Of a stretch of 64,000 nucleotides of DNA, positions 42,176-51,072 are shown one piece after another. Source of the DNA: Amycolatopsis mediterranei (GTDB lineage: Bacteria; Actinomycetota; Actinomycetes; Mycobacteriales; Pseudonocardiaceae); NCBI RefSeq assembly GCF_026017845.1, contig NZ_CP100416.1, forward strand, positions 9,174,334 through 9,238,333, written 5' to 3'. How positions within the stretch are numbered: position 1 is the stretch's first letter; each line of letters opens with the position of its first letter. Both the position numbers and the translations under genes were made by a program. A model generated the notes under the pieces. It was not told the origin of the DNA. It saw nothing but the letters and a program-made list of their open reading frames with translations, and did no database searches.

Positions 42176-42793
42176 ATGCGCAGCGAGAAGTTCACCCGCG
42201 CCTGGTTCGCGGTCACCGCGGTGGTCGCCTTGGCCGGCCTCGTCACCCAGGTCGTCGCGACCGCGGGCGACCCCGGCGGGCGGGTCGCGAACCTGCTCTG
42301 CTTCTTCACGATCGATTCGAACCTGCTGGTCCTGGGCACCTCGGCGCTGGTCGCGCTGGGCCGGGCCCGCGGGCGGCTGTTCACCGTCCTCTGGCTCGAC
42401 GCGCTGACCGGCATCATCGTGACCGGCATCGTCTACCAGGTCGCCCTCGCCGGCCTGTACGACCTGCACGGCCTTTCGCTGTTCTCCGACACGATGCTGC
42501 ACAAGGTGACGCCGATCCTGTTCGTGCTCGGCTGGCTCCTGGCCGGCCCGCGCGGCGCCCTCACGTGGCGCACGGTCTGGTGGTCGCTGCTCTATCCGCT
42601 CGCCTGGCTCGCCTTCACGCTCCCGCGTGGCGCGATCACCGGCTTCTACCCGTACCCGTTCGTCGACGCGGGCGCGCTCGGCTACGGCGAGGTGACGCTG
42701 AACTGCGTCTTCATCGGCCTCTTCTTCACCGCGCTCGCGGCGGCCGCGCTCCTGTACGACCGCCGGTTCGTGCGGCTAGGGTCGGGCGCATGA
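42176..42793 (+). CDS. Pr6Pr family integral membrane protein
   Basis: A 205-aa protein with six predicted helices, starting 'AWFAVTAVVALAGLVTQVVA'. Conserved features of the Pr6Pr/FAR-17a-like family are visible: 'FFTIDSNLLVLG', 'DTMLHKVTPILFVLGWLLAG', 'YPLAWLAFTLPRGAITGFYP', 'YPFVDAGALGYG'. Function not established in bacteria. ATG at 42176; stop overlaps the next start by 4 bases. Confidence 0.87.
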   Translation: MRSEKFTRAWFAVTAVVALAGLVTQVVATAGDPGGRVANLLCFFTIDSNLLVLGTSALVALGRARGRLFTVLWLDALTGIIVTGIVYQVALAGLYDLHGLSLFSDTMLHKVTPILFVLGWLLAGPRGALTWRTVWWSLLYPLAWLAFTLPRGAITGFYPYPFVDAGALGYGEVTLNCVFIGLFFTALAAAALLYDRRFVRLGSGA

Positions 42794-43413
42794 CGGCGAT
42801 CGTGCAGAACCTGGTGACCTCCGGCGTCTTCCGGCTCGACGGAGGCAGCTGGGACGTCGACAACAACGTCTGGCTCGTGGGCGACGACGCGGAAGTGATC
42901 GTGATCGACGCGGCCCACGACGCGAGGGCGATCGAAAACGTCGTGGGCGGGCGGAAGCTGGCCGCGATCGTCTGCACCCACGCCCACAACGACCACGTCA
43001 ACGCCGCCCCGGAACTCGCCGCCACGACCGGCGCGCCGATCCTGCTGCACCCGGACGACCGGGTCGTCTGGAACCTCACCCACCCGGACCGCGCCCCGGA
43101 CGTCAAACTGGCCGACGGTCAGGTGCTCACCGTCGCGGGCACGACGCTGCAGGTCATCCACACGCCGGGGCACGCGCCCGGCGCGGTCTGCCTGTACGCG
43201 GCGGACCTGGGCGTGGTGTTCACCGGCGACACGCTGTTCCACGGCGGGCCCGGGGCCACCGGGCGGTCCTATTCGGACTACCCGACCATCGTGCACTCCA
43301 TCCGCGAGAAGCTGTTCACGCTCCCGGACGCCACGAAGGTCCACACCGGACACGGCGAGGGCACGACGATCGGCGCCGAGAAGGCGGCTTCGGACGGCTG
43401 GGACCAGCCTTAG
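42790..43413 (+). CDS. MBL-fold metallo-hydrolase (glyoxalase II-like)
   Basis: A 207-aa metallo-beta-lactamase-fold enzyme. Metal ligands: THAHNDHV (HxHxDH, about 58-65), His in 'HTPGHAPGA' (about 120), Asp in 'FTGDTLF' (about 148) and His in 'VHTGHGEGT' (about 187). This set is that of hydroxyacylglutathione-hydrolase-like proteins acting on thioesters of mycothiol or similar. Coupled to the Pr6Pr gene. Confidence 0.92.
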   Translation: MTAIVQNLVTSGVFRLDGGSWDVDNNVWLVGDDAEVIVIDAAHDARAIENVVGGRKLAAIVCTHAHNDHVNAAPELAATTGAPILLHPDDRVVWNLTHPDRAPDVKLADGQVLTVAGTTLQVIHTPGHAPGAVCLYAADLGVVFTGDTLFHGGPGATGRSYSDYPTIVHSIREKLFTLPDATKVHTGHGEGTTIGAEKAASDGWDQP

Positions 43414-43497
43414 TCCCGCCACGGCCCTCAGGTGGGGCGGGCGAACGAGTCGCGGCGCCGCCGACCGGCAGCGCCGCGAACCGCTCCGCAACCTCGA

Positions 43498-43782
43498 TCA
43501 GAGGTTGAACCACACGTAGTAGAGGCCGGACTTGGCCTGGACGGCGCACGCCCGCCACTGACCACTGCCGAGCTTGTCGTTGCACACCTTCTGAGCGGCG
43601 CTCTGGCTGGTGTACCAGGCGTAGTAGTACGGCGTGGTGGCCTTCGGCGCGGTGCCGGGCGCGGGGGCGGTCGTGCCCGGAGCCCCACCCGATCCGGGGC
43701 CGGTGGCGGCGGAACCGACGGGCGCCGTGACGACGAGGGCGGCGCAGGCGAGCGCGGCGGCCACGGCGAACTTGCGGAGCAT
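43498..43782 (-). CDS. small secreted protein, 94 aa
   Basis: ATG at 43782 with AAGGAGA about 6 bases upstream. Signal peptide MLRKFAVAAALACAALVVTA ending before GSAATG; a Gly/Pro/Ala/Thr linker; then a compact C-terminal module 'YYYAWYTSQSAAQKVCNDKL' to 'RACAVQAKSGLYYVWFNL' with two Cys that can form a disulfide and many aromatics. No family recognised. Likely extracellular. Confidence 0.75.
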   Translation of the reverse strand: MLRKFAVAAALACAALVVTAPVGSAATGPGSGGAPGTTAPAPGTAPKATTPYYYAWYTSQSAAQKVCNDKLGSGQWRACAVQAKSGLYYVWFNL

Positions 43783-43974
43783 GCATTCTCCTTGCTCGGA
43801 TGTGTGCGACAGCGGCCCGAGTCTCGACCACCGGGGAGCGGGCGGGCAATGGCCGGAACGCACCCTTGCCCGTTTGGCCTCGACGATCACCCGCCCGGCC
43901 AGGCCGCGGTGAATTTCCGGTGAAATCGTTGTACCGCAGGGAAGTCCGGCGAGGTACGGGGCGCCGTCGCGGGA

Positions 43975-44163
43975 TCAGGAGGTGTGCTTCCGGGCGACGA
44001 GGGCGAACTCCTCGATCATCCCGGCGCAGCGGTCGGCGCGGTCCTGCCGCAGCTTCGCCCGCCGGGCGGCGTTGAGCTTCAGCGGCTCGACCAGCGCACC
44101 CAGCGTCACGCCGGCCAGCGACGCCACCGCCGCGACGACCGCGGCCCCGAGCGCCGTCAGCAC
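43975..44163 (-). CDS. 62-aa single-helix membrane protein
   Basis: GTG at 44163 overlaps the stop of the DUF309 gene. VLTALGAAVVAAVASLAGVT begins one N-terminal helix, followed by a basic amphipathic stretch ('NAARRAKLRQDRADRCAG'). Coupling to the upstream gene supports expression. No family recognised. Confidence 0.55.
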   Translation of the reverse strand: MLTALGAAVVAAVASLAGVTLGALVEPLKLNAARRAKLRQDRADRCAGMIEEFALVARKHTS

Positions 44164-44624
44164 GTCAACCGTGGCACGCTCGGCGACACCCGTACGCGCT
44201 GCTTCGCCTCTTCCGCCAGCGTGAGCGCCCACTGCTGCAGCCCGGCGACGTCGATGCCGTGCGGCGGCGTGCCCCGGAACGGCTCGATGTTCGCCGCTCC
44301 CCGCTCCAGCAGCGACACCGCGCCGACGTTGTTGCCGCGCGCCGCGTGCGTCAGCCCGACGGCGAGCTGCGCCAGCCCCCGCCAGAGCTCGCGATCGGGG
44401 CCGTCGGTGGTCTTCCACGCGTCCTCGAAGACTTCGTGCGCGTGGAACGGCTTGCCGTCGTCGAGCAGCCGCTGGGCCTCCGCAAGCGTTTGCGCCGGCG
44501 TTCGGGCGATGCCTTCCGGCTGGCGCTCGACGCCGTCCGAGCCGTACGGCAGCGGCCGGCCGAGGCCGTCACGCGGCCGTGCGTTGCGTGCCCGTCCTTC
44601 GGCGTCCCGGTCGCGGCGGCTCAT
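44157..44624 (-). CDS. DUF309 domain-containing protein
   Basis: A 155-aa protein. After a charged N-tail, 'AEAQRLLDDGKPFHAHEVFE' then 'DAWKT' and 'LWRGLAQLAVGLTHAARGN' are the DUF309 signature with the conserved H-x-H-E-V-x-E-x-x-W residues, helical bundle. Function unknown. Divergent from guaB1 by 43 bases. Confidence 0.88.
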   Translation of the reverse strand: MSRRDRDAEGRARNARPRDGLGRPLPYGSDGVERQPEGIARTPAQTLAEAQRLLDDGKPFHAHEVFEDAWKTTDGPDRELWRGLAQLAVGLTHAARGNNVGAVSLLERGAANIEPFRGTPPHGIDVAGLQQWALTLAEEAKQRVRVSPSVPRLTC

Positions 44625-44667
44625 GCCCTCGATCCTGCCACGGGCCCGGCAGGTAGTCTGGGCACTC

Positions 44668-46107
44668 GTGCGTTTCCTCGACGGCCACCGGCCCGCCCAC
44701 GACCTGACCTACGACGACGTGTTCCTGCTGCCGAACCGCTCGGACGTGGAGTCCCGCTTCGACGTCGACCTCTCCACCGCGGACGGCACCGGCGCGACGA
44801 TCCCGATCGTGGTCGCGAACATGACCGCGGTCGCCGGCCGCCGGATGGCCGAGACCGTCGCTCGCCGCGGCGGGCTGGTCGTGCTGCCGCAAGATGTGGA
44901 CAGCCCCGCCGTCTCGGAGATCGTCGGCTGGGTGAAGAGCCGGCACACCGTGTGGGACACGCCGCTGGTGCTGACCGGCGGTGACGCCGTCGCCGACGCC
45001 CTCAACCTGGTCCACAAGCGGGCGCACGGCGCTGTCGTGGTCGTGGACGGCGAAGGCCGCCCGGTCGGCATCGTCGACGAAGCGGCCTGCGCGGGCGTCG
45101 ACCGCTTCGCGCGTCTCGCCGACGTGGCGCAACCGCCGGCCGTCGCGGTCCCGCTGGCCACCCCGGCGCGCGAGGTCTTCGAACTCCTGCACAGTCACGG
45201 CGCGAACCTGGCGCTGGGCCTGGACGCCGACGGCCGGCTCGCGGGCGTGCTGACCGCCGTCGGGTCGCTGCGCGCGGACATCTACACCCCCGCCGTCGAC
45301 GACGCGGGCAGGCTGCGCGTCGCCGCCGCGGTCGGCGTCAACGGCGATGTCGCGGCGAAGGCCGAAGCCGTGCTCGGCTCGGGCGTCGACGTGCTGGTCG
45401 TCGACACCGCGCACGGGCACCAGGAGAAGATGATCGCCGCGCTGAAGGCCGTCCGGTCGGTGTCGCCGCGGGTCCCGGTGGTCGCCGGGAACGTGGTCAC
45501 GGCCGAGGGCACGCGCGACCTGATCCAGGCCGGGGCCGACGTCGTCAAGGTCGGTGTCGGGCCGGGCGCGATGTGCACCACCCGGATGATGACCGGCGTC
45601 GGCCGCCCGCAGTTCTCCGCGGTCGCCGAGTGCGCGGCCGCCGCACGCGAGCTGGGCAAGCACGTCTGGGCCGACGGCGGGGTCCGCCACCCGCGTGACG
45701 TCGCACTGGCGCTGGCCGCCGGCGCGTCCGCGGCGATGGTCGGCTCGTGGTTCGCCGGCACCTACGAATCCCCCGGCGACCTGCGGTTCGACGAGCAGGG
45801 GCGGCCCTACAAGGAGTCGTTCGGCATGGCGTCGAAGCGCGCGGTCGGCGCGCGGACGCGCACGGACAACTCGTTCGACCGCGCGCGCAAGGCGCTGTTC
45901 GAGGAGGGCATCTCGTCGTCGCGGATGTCCCTCGACCCGCAGCGCCCGGGGGTCGAGGACCTGCTGGACTCGATCGGCTCCGGCGTGCGCTCTTCCTGCA
46001 CTTACGCGGGTGCGCGCACGCTCGAGGAGTTCCACGAGCGCGCGCTGCTGGGCGTCCAGTCGGCGGCCGGGTTCGCCGAGGGCCGTCCCCTCCCCGCCGG
46101 CTGGTAA
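44668..46107 (+). CDS. guaB1: GuaB1-type IMP dehydrogenase-related protein (GMP reductase)
   Basis: A 479-aa TIM-barrel enzyme. GTG at 44668; TAGTCT 8 bases upstream suggests a leaderless transcript. Barrel motifs 'LTYDDVFLLPN', catalytic loop 'GVGPGAMCTTRMMTGVG' with Cys-Thr, and 'KHVWADGGVRHPRDVALALA'. Two CBS domains (about 95-205). Actinobacterial GuaB1 (Rv1843c type) acts as GMP reductase, returning GMP to IMP, rather than IMP dehydrogenase. Stop is 4 bases from the convergent amidohydrolase stop. Confidence 0.93.
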   Translation: MRFLDGHRPAHDLTYDDVFLLPNRSDVESRFDVDLSTADGTGATIPIVVANMTAVAGRRMAETVARRGGLVVLPQDVDSPAVSEIVGWVKSRHTVWDTPLVLTGGDAVADALNLVHKRAHGAVVVVDGEGRPVGIVDEAACAGVDRFARLADVAQPPAVAVPLATPAREVFELLHSHGANLALGLDADGRLAGVLTAVGSLRADIYTPAVDDAGRLRVAAAVGVNGDVAAKAEAVLGSGVDVLVVDTAHGHQEKMIAALKAVRSVSPRVPVVAGNVVTAEGTRDLIQAGADVVKVGVGPGAMCTTRMMTGVGRPQFSAVAECAAAARELGKHVWADGGVRHPRDVALALAAGASAAMVGSWFAGTYESPGDLRFDEQGRPYKESFGMASKRAVGARTRTDNSFDRARKALFEEGISSSRMSLDPQRPGVEDLLDSIGSGVRSSCTYAGARTLEEFHERALLGVQSAAGFAEGRPLPAGW

Positions 46108-46111
46108 GCGC

Positions 46112-49100
46112 TCAGCCCGAGCAGCACACGTGTTCCGACCACTCCGGAACGTGCCACCAGTGCTGCTTCTCCGCCGATCGGGCCGCGGGCACCACCTCGG
46201 TGGCCGCCCGTGGCCCCGGCTGGTTCCGGTAGGGCGCCAGCAGCTCGCCGACCGTCCGCAGCACCCCGCCGACCAGCACGCTGCGGACGTTCGCGGCCGC
46301 CTTGATGTCCTGCAACGGGTTGCCGCTGACGAGCGACAGATCGGCGTACGCACCCGGCTTGAGCACACCGATCCGGTCTTCGAGACCCAGCCACCGCGCC
46401 GGGTTGCGGGTGGCGGTGGTGAGCGCCTCGTACGGCGTGAACCCGAACGCGACCATGGCCCGCAGGTTCTGGTGGGTGGAGACGGCCACGTTGTCCAACG
46501 GCGAGTCCGTGCCGGTGACCACGAACCCGCCCGCCCGGTGGATCCGCAGCACCATGTCGACGTTCCCGGCGAGGGCCTGGCGCAGGTAGGCGTTCTCCGG
46601 GTTGCCCGCGGTGTCCGCCGTGGTCTTGAGCAGCTGGTACTCCCACGGCGGGAAGAGGACCTCGGTGCGCTCGTCGGTCACGAGCGACTTGTCGTCCGCG
46701 TACAGCGCCCTGGAGGTGAACAACGTCGGCGTGATCGACATCCCCGAGCGGACGAACAGGGAGACGGCGTCCTGGTAGGACCGGCCGATCCGGCTGACGG
46801 TGTGCGAGTACCCGAGCCGGTTGGTGGCGCCGGTGTGCTCCATCGCGTCCATGCCGATGTTCGCCGCCGGGTACAGGTAGTGCGACGACAGCGGGATGCC
46901 CGCCCCGTGCGCGGCCCGGACCACGGCCTGCTGGGAGGCCACGGGCAGCCGGACGTACGTCTTGATCATGTCGTACTCGAGCTCGACCGCGCGGGACAGC
47001 TCCAGGTTCAGCTGCTCCGGCGACAGGGTCGGCCGCATGAAGTTGTAGTAGATCCGGGAGCCGTCGATGGCTTCTCCGGTACCGAAGTACCTCGGCCCGA
47101 CCCGGTTTCCGGATTCCAGCGCCTCGCGCGTCTCCAGCATCTGGTACACCGGGTCGCCGGGCGAGCGGGTCGTGGTGATGCCGTAGGACAGCCACAGCCG
47201 CCCCTGCCGGTCACCCCACTGCCGGCCGCGCAGGTGCCAGTGGTTGTGGATGTCGACGAGCCCGGGCATGGCGGTCAGGTCGTGCGCGTCGACGGTCCCG
47301 GGGGCGGCCCGATGCGGCCGGACGTCGGCGATCCGGCCACCGTCGACGACGATGTCGACGTTGCGCCGCAGCGTCCGGGCGACGCCGTCCCACGCCGCGC
47401 CGACGTGGATGACGGTCGGACGCGGTGGCCGCGGGCGGGCCCAGGTGAAGTCGAGCCGGATCGTTCGCGGCTCGCCGCCGGCGATCTTCTGCGCCTTGAG
47501 CCGGCCCTTCGACAGGTACACGAGCGTGTCGTTTCCCTGCCAGGCCAGGGAATCCGTGACGTCGTGGGTGACCTGCCTCGGCGCGCCGATCAGCCGGCCG
47601 GTGCCGTCGACCGGGGCGATCCAGGCGACGCTCTCGACCGTGAACGCGAGGTACCGGCCGTCGGGTGACCACAGTGGACCGTCGTCGCCGCGGGTGGCGA
47701 ACGAGCGGAACGGCATCGGCTCGGCGTAGCGGAGTTCGTGGGTCTTCAGGTCGACCGTGAGGATCTGGCTCGTGCCCTCGCGGTAGCGCTTCGAGTACGG
47801 CTTGACCGCGGCCAGCGCGAGGACCGACCCGTCGGGCGACCAGGTGGGCCGGCCCGGCATGAACAGCGGCGGCGTCACCTGCTGGGCACTGTTCGAGGCC
47901 ACGTCGTGGATCCACGTGGCGCCGTCCTGGTCGGCGTAGGCCACGCGGCCGCCGTCCGGCGACCACCGCGGCGCGACCTGGGCGCCCGCCAGTTGCGTGA
48001 GAACGGTGTCCGTGCCGGTGCCGAGGTCGTGCAGCCACAGGTCGGCGGTGCCGAGCCGGTCGCTCGTGTAGAGCAGCTTCGTCCCGTCCGGGTGGAAGTC
48101 CGGGTCGGAGTTGAAGTAACCGTCGCCGATCAGCCGCTGTGGCCGGCCCCCGCCGGCCGCGACGACGTAGATCGCGTTGAGGGCCCGGAACGCGATCCGC
48201 TTGCCGTCCCGCGACACCACCGGACTGGCGATGCCCCGGACCGGCTTCGGCGCGGGCGAGTCCAGGTCACGGACCCGCCGTCGGTAATCACGCGGGGCCG
48301 TGGACACCCCCGCTTCGAACGGGATGTCCTTGACGGCGCCGGACTGTTCGCGCCACCGGATGTGCCCGTCGGCGGTGTAGAGCACGGCGGACCCGGACCA
48401 GTTCGCGGCGAAGCCGAAGACGTCCTCGCCCTTGGTCAGCTGCTCGTCACCGAGCATCAGGTCCGCTTCGGCGCCCCGCAGCCGCAGGTAGCTGGGCTGC
48501 CCGCCGGGACCGAACGCGGGGCCGTAGAGCTTGTCGGCGCCGGTCGCGGTGACCAGGCGGGTGCGGGCGCCGGTGGCGAGGGTGACGACGTCGATGGCGG
48601 TGTCGTTCACGGTGAAGACGATCTTCGTGCCGTCGGCCGACCACCGCGGCGACGCCTCTTCGTCCGGGGTGGACACCACCGTGCTGATCGCGCCGGAGGC
48701 GAGGTCCAGCAAGTGGATGCCGTAGCTGCCGTCCCGGTCGCTGCTGAAGGCGAGCTTGGTGCCGTCCGGCGAGAACACCGGCTCCCGGTGGTCGAACCGC
48801 CCCTCGGTGAGCTTGCGGGGCGTACCCCCGGCGGCATCGATGACGTACAGGTGGAAGTTGCCGTCGCGGTAGGACTGGAACACGAGCCGGCGGCCGTCCG
48901 GCGACCAGGTGGGGAGGGTGGCGTCCTGCAGGTCGTCGGTGAGCCGCCGGGCGCGGCCGCCGCCGGCGGGCAGCACCCAGATCCCGGTGACCAGGTCGAC
49001 CGCGATCCACCGGCCGTCCGGCGACAGCGCGGCGGACAGGTTCGTGCCCTCCCGCAGCACCACGCCGGCGCGCCCGCCATCCGGCTGCAGGTCCGGTTCG

Positions 49101-49195
49101 GCCTCGGCGACCCCCGCTCCGGCCACGGTCAGCGCGGCCGCGGCCGCGCCACCTCGCACGAGAAGTTCACGACGGGAGAGGCCTTCTGGCGCCAT
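46112..49195 (-). CDS. secreted amidohydrolase with N-terminal PD40/TolB-like propeller
   Basis: A 1027-aa protein. Twin-Arg signal (LSRRELLVRGGAAAAALTVA) suggests Tat export. Residues about 50-590 hold many SPDG/WSPDG PD40 repeats forming propellers; residues about 600-1010 are an amidohydrolase barrel with metal pair HNHW (in MPGLVDIHNHW), later His in 'SSHYLY' and 'MEHTG', and Asp in 'VTGTDSPLDN'. It ends in an unusual tail, HWWHVPEWSEHVCCSG. Could hydrolyse a cyclic or peptide-like substrate outside the cell. A GTG at 49213 is an alternative start. Confidence 0.88.
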   Translation of the reverse strand: MAPEGLSRRELLVRGGAAAAALTVAGAGVAEAEPDLQPDGGRAGVVLREGTNLSAALSPDGRWIAVDLVTGIWVLPAGGGRARRLTDDLQDATLPTWSPDGRRLVFQSYRDGNFHLYVIDAAGGTPRKLTEGRFDHREPVFSPDGTKLAFSSDRDGSYGIHLLDLASGAISTVVSTPDEEASPRWSADGTKIVFTVNDTAIDVVTLATGARTRLVTATGADKLYGPAFGPGGQPSYLRLRGAEADLMLGDEQLTKGEDVFGFAANWSGSAVLYTADGHIRWREQSGAVKDIPFEAGVSTAPRDYRRRVRDLDSPAPKPVRGIASPVVSRDGKRIAFRALNAIYVVAAGGGRPQRLIGDGYFNSDPDFHPDGTKLLYTSDRLGTADLWLHDLGTGTDTVLTQLAGAQVAPRWSPDGGRVAYADQDGATWIHDVASNSAQQVTPPLFMPGRPTWSPDGSVLALAAVKPYSKRYREGTSQILTVDLKTHELRYAEPMPFRSFATRGDDGPLWSPDGRYLAFTVESVAWIAPVDGTGRLIGAPRQVTHDVTDSLAWQGNDTLVYLSKGRLKAQKIAGGEPRTIRLDFTWARPRPPRPTVIHVGAAWDGVARTLRRNVDIVVDGGRIADVRPHRAAPGTVDAHDLTAMPGLVDIHNHWHLRGRQWGDRQGRLWLSYGITTTRSPGDPVYQMLETREALESGNRVGPRYFGTGEAIDGSRIYYNFMRPTLSPEQLNLELSRAVELEYDMIKTYVRLPVASQQAVVRAAHGAGIPLSSHYLYPAANIGMDAMEHTGATNRLGYSHTVSRIGRSYQDAVSLFVRSGMSITPTLFTSRALYADDKSLVTDERTEVLFPPWEYQLLKTTADTAGNPENAYLRQALAGNVDMVLRIHRAGGFVVTGTDSPLDNVAVSTHQNLRAMVAFGFTPYEALTTATRNPARWLGLEDRIGVLKPGAYADLSLVSGNPLQDIKAAANVRSVLVGGVLRTVGELLAPYRNQPGPRAATEVVPAARSAEKQHWWHVPEWSEHVCCSG

Positions 49196-49282
49196 GCGGC
49201 CAACTATGCCCACCCGGTGGATCGGCCGTCCAGCGGCCGAGCGGGTTTTTCACCGGATGTCCGGCCATGGCGGCAAGGGTTG

Positions 49283-49312
49283 CCGGGGGCGGCGCGAGCG
49301 CGCCGCCCCCGG
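49283..49312. terminator. hairpin terminator after phoH
   Basis: CCGGGGGCGGCGCG (49283-49296) and CGCGCCGCCCCCGG (49299-49312) are exact inverse arms, just after the phoH stop (49319) and 88 bases before the amidohydrolase start. Confidence 0.75.
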
Positions 49313-49318
49313 GGTCCC

Positions 49319-50713
49319 TCAGCCGTGGTCCTCCAGCATCTCGGTGACCAGGGCGGCGATCGGCGACCGCTCCGAGCGCGTCAGCGTGACGTGCGCGAAC
49401 AGCGGGTGGCCCTTGAGCTTCTCGATCACCGCCGAGACGCCGTCGTGCCGTCCGACGCGCAGGTTGTCACGCTGGGCGACGTCGTGCGTGAGCACCACCC
49501 GTGACGCCGTGCCGAGCCGCGAAAGCACCGTGAGCAGGACGTTGCGCTCCAGCGACTGCGCCTCGTCGACGATCACGAACGTGTCGTGCAGCGACCGGCC
49601 GCGGATGTGCGTCAGCGGGAGCACCTCGAGCATGCCGCGGTCGAAGACCTCGTCGAGGACGTCCTGGCTGACCAGCGCGCCGAGGGTGTCGAACACCGCC
49701 TGCGCCCACGGCTGCATCTTCTCGCTCTCGGACCCGGGCAGGTAGCCGAGGTCCTGACCGCCGACCGCGTAGACCGGCCGGAACACCACGACCTTGCGGT
49801 GCTGACGGCGTTCCATCACCGCCTCGAGGCCGGCGCAGAGGGCGAGCGCCGACTTGCCGGTGCCGGCCCGGCCGCCCAGCGACACGATCCCGACGTCGGA
49901 GTCGAGCAGCAGGTCGAGCGCGACGCGCTGCTCGGCGCTGCGGCCGTGCAGGCCGAACGCCTCGCGGTCGCCCCGGACGAGCCGGATGCGCTTGTCCGCC
50001 GTGATCCGCCCGAGCGCGCTGGAGCTGCCCGCGAGCAGCCGCAGCCCGGTGTGGCAGGGCAGCTCGGCGAGCTCGTCCATGCCGTATTCGACCGGGTCGA
50101 CGGTGCTGCCGCCGAACAACGTGTCGAGCACGTCCTGCTCGACGTCGACGTCCGCCATGCCGGTCCAGCCGGACGGCGTCACTTCCTGCGCGCGGTACTC
50201 GTCCGCCTCGAGACCGACGGCCCCGGCCTTGACCCGCAGCGGGATGTCCTTCGTCACCAGCGTGACCGCCGCGTTCTCCGCCGCCAGGTTCAGCGCGCAG
50301 GCGAGGATGCGGTGGTCGTTGGAGTCGGTCCGGAACCCGGACGGGAGCACCGACGGGTCCGAGTGGTTCAGCTCCACCTGCAGCGTGCCGCCGTGATCCC
50401 CGATCGGGAGCGGCGCGTCGAGCCTGCCGTACTGCCGGCGCAGGTCGTCGAGCATGCGCAGGGATTCCCGGGCGAACCAGCCGAGCTCCGGGTGGTGGCG
50501 CTTCGCCTCCAGTTCACTGATGACGACCAGCGGAAGCACGACAGCGTGCTCGGCGAACCGAGTGACCGCCCACGGGTCCGAAAGGAGGACCGACGTGTCG
50601 AGCACGTACATGTGCTGCTGGGATTCGGGCGAGGTCGAGGCTTTCTCCGGGCCAGGAACGGCACCGGTCGAAGAACGGCCAGAGGCCTTACGGGGCAAAC
50701 GCTGCGCAGTCAC
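49319..50713 (-). CDS. phoH2: PhoH2-type protein: PIN domain fused to PhoH ATPase
   Basis: A 464-aa fusion. Residues about 35-180 are a PIN ribonuclease domain (LDTSVLLSDP, 'ISELEAKRH', 'TDSNDHRILACAL' carry the acidic residues). Residues about 235-460 are the PhoH helicase-like ATPase with Walker A GRAGTGKSALA, 'PWAQAVFDTL' and Walker B 'FVIVDEAQ'. This is the PhoH2 architecture of mycobacteria (Rv1095), an RNA helicase/ribonuclease sometimes paired with an antitoxin-like PhoAT; no such small gene is evident upstream. GTG at 50713 with GGAG about 8 bases upstream and a 359-base non-coding upstream region. Confidence 0.94.
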   Translation of the reverse strand: MTAQRLPRKASGRSSTGAVPGPEKASTSPESQQHMYVLDTSVLLSDPWAVTRFAEHAVVLPLVVISELEAKRHHPELGWFARESLRMLDDLRRQYGRLDAPLPIGDHGGTLQVELNHSDPSVLPSGFRTDSNDHRILACALNLAAENAAVTLVTKDIPLRVKAGAVGLEADEYRAQEVTPSGWTGMADVDVEQDVLDTLFGGSTVDPVEYGMDELAELPCHTGLRLLAGSSSALGRITADKRIRLVRGDREAFGLHGRSAEQRVALDLLLDSDVGIVSLGGRAGTGKSALALCAGLEAVMERRQHRKVVVFRPVYAVGGQDLGYLPGSESEKMQPWAQAVFDTLGALVSQDVLDEVFDRGMLEVLPLTHIRGRSLHDTFVIVDEAQSLERNVLLTVLSRLGTASRVVLTHDVAQRDNLRVGRHDGVSAVIEKLKGHPLFAHVTLTRSERSPIAALVTEMLEDHG

Positions 50714-51072
50714 GACGGCATCTCCCTCGAGGGCGTGTGCACCTCACGCCCGCACTCGCTGGGCCGGGCACCTCCCTGGCTGGACCGTTCCTCCTGACCT
50801 GGTGGGTCAGGCGGCGCGGCCACGAGGGCCGGGTGCCGGCCCCCTCGAGCGTCTCGTGGGCGACTGAGCCGCCCCCTCGATCACCGCCACGACCAGGGCC
50901 TCCCGCGAGGACCCGCACGGAACGCGCGCCCTCACCTCGGAAGGTACCCACGAATCCGGCGGCGCGCAGGGAGCCAACACGGTGATTCGCCAGATCGTCA
51001 CCTCACCGTCGGTCGTCCGAAATCAACTCCGGGTGACGTACGCGGGCCGTGACCTGCGGTTTTGCCGGTGTC
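50714..51072. other. 359-bp intergenic region upstream of phoH2
   Basis: No convincing gene on either strand. It contains a two-part hairpin (50820-50859: CCACGAG/CTCGTGG outside, GGGCCGG/CCGGCCC inside) and a smaller stem GGGCGT/ACGCCC around 50732-50752. Because uppS is transcribed toward it and phoH2 away from it, the hairpin may end uppS transcripts or form a structured phoH2 leader. Confidence 0.5.
50820..50859 (-). terminator. two-level hairpin in the uppS-phoH2 intergenic region
   Basis: CCACGAG (50820-50826) pairs with CTCGTGG (50853-50859) and GGGCCGG (50826-50832) with CCGGCCC (50836-50842). No U-tract. Possible terminator of the upstream gene or leader structure of phoH2. Confidence 0.4.

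Noticed and set aside
42081..42407. 108-codon frame between the 146-aa gene and the Pr6Pr gene
   Set aside because: It overlaps the Pr6Pr gene in another frame and lacks a plausible protein character.
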